Origin: Corylus avellana
Taxonomy: Eukaryota; Streptophyta; Magnoliopsida; Fagales; Betulaceae
Reading direction: 5' to 3'
Assembly: GCF_901000735.1 (NCBI RefSeq)
Contig: NC_081549.1
Coordinates: 2,986,942 to 3,050,941, forward strand
Length of the DNA: 64,000 nucleotides
A program made the translations under genes and the position numbers. Each line of letters begins with the position of its first letter. The first letter of the stretch is position 1. Below, piece by piece: positions 49,625 through 58,655 of this stretch. The notes beneath the pieces were generated by a model. It ran no database searches. It saw only the letters and a list, made by a program, of their open reading frames with translations, and had not been told where the DNA came from.

Positions 49625-51031
49625 ATGGCGGCTTCGTCGCTTCTCTCTCTCATCTCTGTCTTTTGCCTCTTATTAGCTTCAGCTTCAGCATCTATAGCTC
49701 CCAAACCCAAAACCACCACCACCATCACTATCCCTCTCTCACCCTTCTTCTCCAAACACCCATCCTCAGATCCGATCAAGACCCTCAATTCCCTCGCCTC
49801 TGCTTCTCTAACAAGAGCCCGCCACCTCAAGCGCCCCAAACCCAGCACTCCCTTCGCCAAGACCCAAGACTTCCCTCACAGCTATGGAGGCTACTCTGTC
49901 TCCCTCAGCTTCGGCAAACCCCCACAAACCACATCTTTCCTTTTGGACACTGGCAGTAGCCTCGTCTGGTTCCCCTGCACCTCTCGCTATCTCTGCGCCG
50001 ATTGCGCCTTTCCCAACATCGACCCGGACAAAATCCCAACTTTCATTCCAAAGCTATCATCTTCTTCGAAAATTCTGGGTTGCAAAAACCCCAAATGTGC
50101 CTGGATTTTTGGCCCAAATGTGCTCTCTCGTTGCAAAGATTGCAGCCGATCTTCCCAAAACTGCTCGCAGGCTTGCCCTCCGTACATAATTCAATACGGT
50201 TCTGGGTCAACCGCCGGGTTGTTACTGTCCGAGAGCCTGGATTTTCCTGAGAAAACCGTCTCAAATTTTCTCGTCGGATGCTCCATTTTCTCCACCCGCC
50301 AACCCTCCGGCATTGCCGGGTTCGGTCGCGGCCCCGAATCGCTGCCCTCACAACTGGGTCTCAGCAAATTCTCTCACTGTTTACTCTCACCCCGCTTCGA
50401 CGACACCACGGAGAGCAGTGACCTCGTTTTGTACCGTGGGCACGATTCCGCCAAGTCCCCGGGCGTGAGCTACACGCCGTTCCACAAAAACCCCATTACC
50501 AATAACTCCGCATTCCGTGAATACTACTACGTAACTCTTCGCAAAATCATCGTGGGCGATAAGGCCGTCAAGATCCCCTACAAATTTCTGGTCCCGGGGG
50601 CTGACGGTAACGGCGGAACCGTTGTGGACTCGGGTTCGACCTACACCTTCATGGAAGGCCCGGTCTTCGAACCCGTGGCACGCGAGTTCGAGACCCAGAT
50701 GGCTAACTATTCAAGAGCTCTTGACGTGGAAGCCCGGTCCGGTTTGAGGCCGTGTTTCAATTTTGCCAAACTGAAAACGGTGAATTTTCCGGATTTGACC
50801 TTTCAATTCAAAGGTGGTGCGAAGTTGGCATTCCCCTTTGTGAATTACTTTGCGCTTGCTGGTAACTTAAGCGTCGCGTGCCTGACCATTGTGACGGACA
50901 GTGTGGTCAGTCCGGGGCTGGCCGGCGGGCCGGCGATCATATTCGGCAATTTTCAGCAGCAGAATTTCTATGTGGAGTACGATTTGGAAAATGAGAGGTT
51001 TGGCTTCCGGCAACAGAGTTGCAAGAAGTGA
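49625..51031 (+). CDS. Nepenthesin-type aspartic protease, intact (At4g16563-like)
   Basis: Single-exon gene for 468 residues. This A1 family cleaves proteins with two catalytic aspartates and is made as a secreted pre-proenzyme. Residues 1-23 form a signal peptide (hydrophobic SLLSLISVFCLLLASA). A short propeptide-like region follows. The first catalytic motif is DTGSSLVWFPC (Asp108), followed by the Cys-rich nepenthesin insert (Cys 118, 124, 127, 153, 158, 170, 173, 180, 184), the flap Tyr in QYGSGSTAG (191), AGFGRGPESLPSQ, and the second motif DSGSTYTFME (Asp335). The end is YDLENERFGF. The start at 49625 gives the signal peptide; an in-frame ATG at 49454 would add 57 polar residues and lies upstream of the TATA-like word. 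Closest named relative by motif recall is Arabidopsis At4g16563. It is the only intact member of the local family and probably represents the ancestral form of the two pseudogenes. Confidence 0.95.
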   Translation: MAASSLLSLISVFCLLLASASASIAPKPKTTTTITIPLSPFFSKHPSSDPIKTLNSLASASLTRARHLKRPKPSTPFAKTQDFPHSYGGYSVSLSFGKPPQTTSFLLDTGSSLVWFPCTSRYLCADCAFPNIDPDKIPTFIPKLSSSSKILGCKNPKCAWIFGPNVLSRCKDCSRSSQNCSQACPPYIIQYGSGSTAGLLLSESLDFPEKTVSNFLVGCSIFSTRQPSGIAGFGRGPESLPSQLGLSKFSHCLLSPRFDDTTESSDLVLYRGHDSAKSPGVSYTPFHKNPITNNSAFREYYYVTLRKIIVGDKAVKIPYKFLVPGADGNGGTVVDSGSTYTFMEGPVFEPVAREFETQMANYSRALDVEARSGLRPCFNFAKLKTVNFPDLTFQFKGGAKLAFPFVNYFALAGNLSVACLTIVTDSVVSPGLAGGPAIIFGNFQQQNFYVEYDLENERFGFRQQSCKK

Positions 51032-51039
51032 GCTGGCGT

Positions 51040-52050
51040 AACAGTAGGAAAAATAATAGCTGCCCGCGACGCGATGGCCATGATGGGAATTGGCCTGTAT
51101 TGGATGGGCACGCCCATGTGAGCACAGTTGGGTGACAAGTGGTGGAGTTGGGGCAGTGGCGGACACTGTGCCGGTGAAATCCAGATTTACTGATTTTATT
51201 TCATTACAACGATTGTGCAAATAGTTAACGAAGTGAAATATTGTTACAGTAGAAGTCTATCTATCTCTATTATATTTCAATAATAATTTATTGAAAAAAA
51301 AAATTTATGGAATTTTTTAACGAGATATTATTGGAATATGTAGTGTCGGTACTAGCCGTTACATTTGTTCAACCTCTACAGTCGTTGATGGTGGTTGCTT
51401 AATTTCTACCGTTACCTTGGACTCCCGTGTTTTCTGCTTTCCAAGCTAAGACTTTTCAAAAAAACCAAACAAAGACGTGACTTTTTGGCTTAGTGTGATC
51501 CTTATTCTTTACCTTCGTAGGTAAGCTTCTTACTTACTATAATTGTTTTTTTATAAATTTAAACTGTTATGAAAAATTAAAATTAAAATTATAATATATT
51601 AAGAGCACTCAGCCACACAAGTTAAATTACTCTTTGCCCCCATCATAATTCACAAAGTTACAAAACAGCCCAGAAGACATTGAATAGCTTATAGCTGTAT
51701 CAAAAGTTAAAATTGGAGCATTATGAGAAATAATGAGGAGTTGTCGAGCGTACGTACAATTAATTGGAACCTATTGTCGCCGACGCTGATCTCTCTTGCA
51801 TGTGCGTGACTACATCGGTACTTTTTGGTGAGGACCTTTACTTTTGATGTGGGCGAGGAAAAATAGGTGCAATTAATACATTTATAATTTCTGCAACAGC
51901 GGCCTTGGATGAACTCACGTGTAAATTAGAAACAAGAGGCAATTATTTTTTATTTTTTATTTTTACCAAAAAAAGAGAAAAAGTAAAATTAAATTCTGAA
52001 AAAGTAAAATTAATTTTTTATTAACTTAAGTTTTTAGGATATATAACTGA
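51040..52050. other. Downstream flank of intact protease
   Basis: 3' UTR and intergenic DNA, AT-rich. No additional gene is recognised. Confidence 0.4.
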
Positions 52051-52165
52051 AAAAGATATAGGATTCTTCGATTAAAGTAAAGGTTCTTAGTTCGAATATT
52101 GTTAACTAAAAAAGATATAAGATTCTTCGATTAAAGTAAAGGTTCTTAGTTCGAATATTGTTTTT
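52051..52165. repeat. Direct repeat, about 56-bp unit
   Basis: Two adjacent near-identical units, each AAAGATATA(G/A)GATTCTTCG followed by AAGGTTCTTAGTTCGAATAT. The GTTCGAAT word resembles a pol III B box, so the unit may derive from a SINE. Confidence 0.75.
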
Positions 52166-52387
52166 ATCATTTACTTTATATTTCAATTAAACACTCTACT
52201 TGAGGAGAGTTTGAGTTAACAAAAAGTATTAGAATCTTAATTAAGTGATTAAGTTAACAATTTTATATTAACTTAAGATTTTAAGATAAATAGATGTTAG
52301 AAACGACACTTTTATCTTAAGAAAAAAAAAAGGACAGTACCACATCAATAAAGTAGGATAAAAATGAGGTGTGTAACAATAATTGAT

Positions 52388-52480
52388 AGTCCTAAAGGGT
52401 AGTTCAATCGGTTGAAGACCACAACTTATGAAGCGGAGGCCACTAATTTGAATTTATCTTCCCCGTTTTCCTCTTCTTGT
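52388..52480 (+). repeat. tRNA-derived SINE head, family member 1
   Basis: GGGTAGTTCAATCGGTTGAA (A-box-like) is followed by GAAGCGGAGGCCACTAATTT and a TTGAAT remnant of a B box. Shares this layout with 57355-57450, so the two are members of one SINE family. Confidence 0.55.
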
Positions 52481-52508
52481 ACGGACATGTAAAAAAAAAT
52501 GGTAATTT

Positions 52509-52690
52509 AATAGAATAATGCTACATAATACACTCAAATCTCACTGTGTTGACATGACACTGTCCACCGGCCCTTAAAATTATTATTATTATTTTTTTAA
52601 ATGGCTAATGGACAATATCACATTAGTCCAACAATAAAATTAAAATAGAATGAAAAATATAATATGTACCACTATACTCATGTTAAAAAA
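52509..52690. mobile_element. MITE of the 'AATGCTACATA' type
   Basis: AATAATGCTACATAATACACTC at the left is loosely complementary to ATAATATGTACCACTATACTC at the right. The core has CATGACACTGTCCACCGG and GGACAATATCACATTAGTCC. Degenerate but similar in plan to 48513-48893. Confidence 0.4.
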
Positions 52691-53004
52691 GAAAAGAAAA
52701 AAAAAAAGGGTACCTTTACTCAAATGTAACGTAAAGGTTAACCAAGGAGTGGGTGGAAACATCATCCTCTTGGCTAAGTATAATATAATTTTTTGTTTTT
52801 TACTAAAGAATAAAGGTTAACCAATGAGCGGGTGAAACGTTATCCTATTTTGGCTAGGTTTAAAGATATTTTACTAAGACGGCTTCAATTTGAAGACAGG
52901 GAAAAGCAAGTAGGACCACTTCTTTGATAGGCATTAGGGGGTTACATACAGCCACCGATTCGTCATCCACGAACTGTCTAGTGTCTACCCATTTTAACAT
53001 TGAA

Positions 53005-53150
53005 AAGAAGAAGAAGACATAAGTTAATTAAGAACATCATAAGTGATTAGAAAAAGAAGAAGGAAACATATATACGTTAAGAACATCATAAGTGATTACA
53101 AGAAGAAGAAGAAGGAAACATATGTTAAGAACATCATTAGGGTGCATTCC
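53005..53150. repeat. Tandem repeat, about 55-bp unit
   Basis: Three degenerate units, each AAGAAGAAGGAAACATAT then TTAAGAACATCATAAGTGAT, end at the left edge of the next MITE. Confidence 0.75.
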
Positions 53151-53423
53151 AGAGTGTGTTTGAGGGTGCGATTTTGCATGCTAAAAGTGTAGTTTTAAAT
53201 CAATAGCAGAAAGTGTATTGTTTGGGAATGTGTTTTGAAAACACTGCATTTAAAAACGTAGAAAAACTGCATTTTCAAATCGTATGCAAGATGATGCGTT
53301 AAAAAAAAAAACTACTATTTTAAAAACTAAATTGTAATTTTAAAGGTCAAATCCTAATTTTGTCAAACATTTAACTGTGTTTTCAAATCGCACTTTTTGA
53401 AACTACAAAACCAAACAGACCCT
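53139..53423. mobile_element. hAT-like MITE
   Basis: AGGGTGCATTCC at the left and AAACAGACCCT at the right, with inner arms GTTTGAGGGTGCGATTT and AAATCGCACTTTTTGAAAC in inverted orientation. AGGGT/ACCCT termini are typical of hAT-related MITEs. A matching target duplication was not found. Confidence 0.6.
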
Positions 53424-53740
53424 GAGAATAGGATCTGAATTGCATAAATAATTTGTACTTTTGAGACTTCAAAACAGCATTTGCACGGAAACACAAGTCA
53501 ATTAGAAAAGGAGCCTTTAATTGAATGAAAAGAGATAACTTAAAGAAGGGGGGTTTCGTTTATGATGAGAAAATGTGGGTGTGGGTCAAGGAGGATTGGA
53601 ATTTTGAAGTAATGCTTGAATAAGAACAAACGAAATGGGTACAAAAATGAGTCAGCACATGGTTGGGAATTGAAAACTAATAAATGGGTTTTCTATTGTT
53701 TTTGGAATCTCTACTCGCTGCCCATTATCAAGCTTAAAAA

Positions 53741-53907
53741 GTTGTGGTGCCTATACTTTTAATGTATCATGGTGGCATTTGGTGGCATTTGTTTCTTATC
53801 TTCTTTGATAGTACTCCGGTGCTTAGTGGTGCCTAATCTATACTTTCAAAGTATCAAGGTGGCATTTGGTGGCATTTGTTTCTCATCTTGTTTGATAGTA
53901 CTTGATG
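53741..53907. repeat. Direct repeat, about 90-bp unit
   Basis: Two units, each GGTGCCTA..CTATACTTT, then ATGGTGGCATTTGGTGGCAT or AAGGTGGCATTTGGTGGCAT, then TTTGATAGTACT. Non-coding. Confidence 0.8.
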
Positions 53908-53909
53908 AT

Positions 53910-56073
53910 TTTGTTCCATGACTCAAGTGGCAAGTAAGAAGATATCCCAAATCTTGAAATGTTTAACCCAAAATGTTGTGACATCCTCCTTTTGCAGTGC
54001 TCTTGTTATGACATCCTAGATGATCTCATGCAACGAGGTCACATGTTGAGGTGGAACCGGGATTTAAGATGAGAGAGGGCACTTAAAAAAAGAAGAATTT
54101 TTAGGGTAAAAAAATTAATTTTGAGGGTTTTATCTCGTAAAAAACCATAAAATTTTTGGAGATTTTTAAAAATTTTGGGTGGAATAGTGCCCCCAAAGCA
54201 AGGGTAACAAGATGATGCAGCTTGGGATAGGGAAAAACCGATCGAGTTTGCAAACACAAAATTCATAACCTTTTATCAAGAAATTTCAAAGATTTATAGA
54301 AGGATGGAAGGAAAATTCTCTTTGAAGTATTTTTACTGATAAAACTGGTAATAAGATATAACTGGTCGGCCAAACCGGCCTTATTGCACTTAAATAGAAA
54401 TTAGGGCCGCAACCCTAAAAGGCAAATTACAAAAAACAATCTAAGCTAAAATAATCGCAAACTCACTCAATCTAATGTCGCATGAGTTAAGCAAAATTTT
54501 TATTGCACAATTAATCACAATCTTGTTCAAGCGAATTTTCTGTTTGTCTCGTGTAGCATCTCGCTCGAGTGACCCTCGAAGAAAAGCCCAACAAACTCTC
54601 AAGTACTTGACAAATTCGCTGGCGTTAGCAATAAGAATTCAACCTATTTTAGTAATTATATACGACTAGATTGGTCGTGTCACAACCGAAGTTTTAATGC
54701 TTGCTCTCAAATATAGCGCGAGATCTTTAAAACGTTTGGTAAATGCTTTCATACCATTACCGCTAATTCTTAAGGTTGGTTGGTACACAAAAAAGCTAAC
54801 AGTGAATTGGTCGAGCCCACTCGCTAGTGAAGTCAAACAACAAAGATGTTGAAATTTGAGAGATGTCAATTTGGAATTAAACAAAGAAATATGCTCAATG
54901 GAGTTCGAGCATGGAGTCGGCTTGATCCAACTCAGCCAAGTTGAGTTTAAGCAGCATAATTGCAACTTGATGCCGTTCATTTACCAACTGTACGTATGCA
55001 TCGAGTTCGGGTCGTGTTGATCAATTTAATTAAACATGTCAAATCCTTCGACCCTAATATGTTAATTTCATGATGAGTTTGTGTTAGATTAATAAATCGT
55101 GTTAAAGGCAGTAAATGATGAAGAAAGCTCCTGCCTTTCGTGTTCTCTGGTTCTCTTTCATTCTCTCTCTTTCTTTCAAATCAATCGGACAGGACGTAAC
55201 TAGAATTAGTTCTTCTATCCTTTTGCTTTCCTTTGGTTCCCCTTTCTTTTTTGCTTTCCCTTTCTTTTTCTTTCAAGCTTCCTCTAACATCTTTAATAGA
55301 CAATTGACAAGCTGGGGTCTCCATCTTTGCTCAACTCAGATGTACTTTTCCCTTGCTGCCAAGTTCAATACTTCTTCTGCAAGAAACTTATCGCAAATTC
55401 TTGCTAGAAATTAGCTAGATAGCAATTAATGCACCAACTTAATCACAACCACCACAAGTTTGGACAACGAAATCAAGTCTCATAAACAATTTGTAATCCT
55501 TGTATCAACCACAAACTGAATTTTGAAATTGGAGGGTGAATAATAGGTCTGTCGGTGGCTTGATGCAAAAGCATGATTTGAAGATGATGTGTGAAGATTT
55601 GTAAACTAGTCAGCATCCAATGTTAAAAGTGTAAATCCGATTACCATATCAAAGTAAGAAAATAAATATAAATTAATTCAAAATATTAATATGGTTGGAT
55701 ATAACATTCTATATTCATGTCACATTAAAATTTAAAAATGGTCCATATGGTTTTCATGACTCCAACAATGACTCCTGCGAGGTCTCGTTCACGGAGTCAT
55801 TGATTGTCAAGAGGGCTAGGGCTAGGAAGCTGCCAAATTAAATATGCTTAACAATCATCTCCATTGCTAAATGTTCCAACTACTTTGATGATACATAATT
55901 TAATTTTTTCCATAAAATCCGACGACTTTCTGTGCTTGGTTGGTAAAGTCTACTTTATTATCATCCATGTGATTGTGCTTCTGCTGTTAGATAAGTTGGT
56001 GCACCTTTTCAAGTGTTACCCGAAAGTTGAGATGAAAGGTAAATAGTAACAGTATACCTAGCTCTTAAAAAAA
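53910..56073. other. Intergenic DNA with probable retrotransposon debris
   Basis: 54180-54470, read on the minus strand, has an LTR-like run (CTATTTAAGTGCAATAAGG, later CTTCTATAAATC). No frame or primer site confirms it. Open frames elsewhere show no domain. Confidence 0.3.
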
Positions 56074-56820
56074 GGGGGAAACTTCAGAAAATTCCCTTGA
56101 AATTCCAGTTGATTTGAAAAATCGTCCCTGAATTTTTAAAGCTCTCACTTAAACCCCCTAAACTTTGGTTTTCTCTCACTTTGGACCCCTTTAACATTAA
56201 ACTACGTCGTTTTGGATGTTTTATACCCATTTTACCCTTCCCCAAAACTATGTCGTTTTGTGTCCTAAAATCACAACACATATCCAGCCCAAAACGACGT
56301 CGTTTTAAGCATAATTTTTTTAAAAAAAAAAATTAAAAAAAGTAAAATATATATATNNNNNNNNNNNNNNNNNNNNNNNNNNNNNNNNNNNNNNNNNNNN
56401 NNNNNNNNNNNNNNNNNNNNNNNNNNNNNNNNNNNNNNNNNNNNNNNNNNNNNNNNTTTTGGGGGTGGCCGGACCACCCCCATGGCCATGGGGGTGGTCC
56501 GGCCACCCCCAGACCGGCCAGGAGGTGGCTGAAGCCACCCCAGTTTTTTTCTTTTTTTAAATTTTTTCTTTTTAAAAAAAAATAAAAATTAATGCCTAAA
56601 ACGACATCGTTTTAGGCTAGGTAATTTTAGGACACAAAACAACGTAGTTTTAGGGAAGGGTAAAATGGGTATAAAACATTCAAAACAACGTAGTTTAATG
56701 TTAAAGAGGTCCAAAGTGAGAGAAAATGGAAGTTCAGGGGGCTTAAATGAGAGTTTTAAAAATTCAGGGAAGTATTTCAAATCGGTTGGAACTTCAAGGG
56801 AGTTTTCTGAAGTTACCCCT
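56074..56820. mobile_element. Foldback element with GC-rich core, broken by a gap
   Basis: The left arm GGGGGAAACTTCAGAAAATT...AACATTAAACTACGTCG pairs with the right arm AACAACGTAGTTTAATG...TTTTCTGAAGTTACCCCT. Inner arms repeat AAAACGACGTCGTTTTA-like words. The centre, right of the N gap, is GC-rich with GGGGTGGTCCGGCCACCCCC. Flanked by A-runs, so the target duplication is ambiguous. Same terminal GGGGAAACTTC as the element at 30561-33124. Confidence 0.85.
56357..56456. other. Assembly gap (100 N)
   Basis: Exactly 100 Ns inside the hairpin of the foldback element, which may be why assembly failed here. Confidence 0.98.
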
Positions 56821-57354
56821 AAAAAAAATTACATTTATCTATTTTAACTACCCATTTTTTTAAAGCATTAACATTCGATGAACATTTTAACGTATCACTT
56901 TTATTATCTCATTTTATAACTTATCACTTTTAATATCTCGGTTATGCATATGAAATACAATATAAAATTCGCCCACTATCTCATTTGTAATAATAAACTA
57001 TTGTCCGCTATCTCTCTTCTAATTAAAATATAATTTTATCTTCTCTCTCTTGAATACAAAATAGGCCTCCTTTCTCCACCTTTTCTATGATGCTACGTTG
57101 ATGACCGTTTGAAGGACAAAACATAAAGAAAGAAATAATAAAAAAAAGGAATAGAGAAATAATATTTAAATGATAGTTAAAGAATATTTAAATAAGATAA
57201 TAAAAATGATAAGTTAAAATGCTGAGTTGAATGTGAGTACTTTAAAAAGTATATAGCCAAAATAGATAAATGTGGTGTTTTGGCTAAAATTTAGTGAAAA
57301 AGTTGTTGAGCCGAATGTGAATGCTCTAACATAAGTTTAATTGGTGAGTGGCAT
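56821..57354. other. Intergenic DNA
   Basis: AT-rich and without a recognised feature. Confidence 0.4.
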
Positions 57355-57450
57355 CGTCTTCAAGAGGTAGTTGAATCGGTTGGACACTATGTCTCATGAA
57401 GTGAAGGTCACTAGTTAAAATTTTCCTTCCCCCTTTTAGTGGGTGGCATT
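57355..57450 (+). repeat. tRNA-derived SINE head, family member 2
   Basis: GAGGTAGTTGAATCGGTTGG followed by CATGAAGTGAAGGTCACTAG matches the element at 52388-52480 in order and spacing. The B box is decayed (GTTAAAATTT). Confidence 0.55.
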
Positions 57451-57609
57451 AAAGTCATTACGAGCTTTACTATAAACTGCACATGTCAGGCCAATATGTT
57501 ACACAAAATGAAAGCAAACGAAGAAGGTAGACAAAGTTTTCCTATAAAATTCAGTCCATTACACTGAATTTGTGTTTCTTACAGCATATGATTCTTATAT
57601 ATATTTATA

Positions 57610-58050
57610 AAAATATATAATACCCTAGTAGCATATTGGGAAGATAAATTGTTGACATTGAACGATTCTTATTAGGTGTAACTGAGCATTATAAATAATT
57701 TTAGGGAAGCTCCAAATCTAGCGCAGATATGGTTAGTGATTTTCCTGTGTCATTACAAATAATATCATACTAACATAGTAATGTTATGTGGTACTGAAAC
57801 ACTGCATGTCGTGGCTGTAATAGGGACACCAAAAATTTAGGAAGAGAGATTGTAACACCCTAGTCCATATTAGGAATATGAATTGACAACGTGGAGTTAA
57901 TGGTTTATGAAGGAGCCCATATTGGTTCCTTATGAGATAAGAATATGCTATACAAGTGATTTTCGGGCACTTCAAGTGATGCTTGACTAGTAATTTTTTA
58001 AATTATAGCGCAGATGTGGCTAACACTTTTCTTAAGTTGTTATAAAATGC
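57610..58050. repeat. Diverged direct repeat, transposon-like
   Basis: Two diverged copies of about 170-190 bp start ACCCTAGTAGCATATTGGGA (about 57622) and ACCCTAGTCCATATTAGGA (about 57858). They end with ATCTAGCGCAGATATGG and ATAGCGCAGATGTGG. Non-coding and class unknown; terminal repeats of a tiny retroelement are one possibility. Confidence 0.4.
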
Positions 58051-58339
58051 ATTTGAAAACATATGCTTCATTAAAAATGTATATGTGAATCATATACTCA
58101 AAAAATACATGTCAGTCAATTTAATAGATTAAATTAAAAAAATTCCTCCCAATTCAATTTGGACAAAAACTTTGCCCATTTACCGAATAAAATGAAATCC
58201 AACAAATCCTTTTACAAGCTTTTGACAGAGTTGGGCTGAGCCGGATGGCAAACCCAAACCTGATTTAGTTTAAGGTTTCAAAGTCTGTCCAAGCTCGATT
58301 CATTCACAAACTCCAACAAAGTGCAGCCCAACAATTCTA

Positions 58340-58655
58340 GACCGAATGGATGGGTTTGGGCCCCGCCCATCCCAGCCCAGCCCAATTCACACCCATACAC
58401 GCAATGTGACGCCGTTAACTTGGTGCGCTGCATTGGGAACACGTTGAAAGTTGGTTCCCAGATTCTCCTCTGGAACCGCCACCAAACGGCCAAACGAAAA
58501 ATCCCCAGCGCGCGGACCATTTTCCAAAGCAAACACACACTCAAATTGCCTGATCGTTCACTCATTGTCCTGGCTTCTTCAACTTTCTGTAGTCTAGGGA
58601 TTGTCTGATCTTCCTATCAGTCACCGACTCACCTGGATCGATCGGATCGGTCACC
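58340..58655 (+). promoter_or_regulatory. Promoter and leader of the CLEC16A/TT9-like gene
   Basis: GC-richer than its surroundings, with TTGGGCCCC and CAGCCCAGCCC words (site II-like TGGGCC motifs, common in broadly expressed plant genes) and no TATA box. Suggests housekeeping-type transcription; inference only. Confidence 0.4.
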
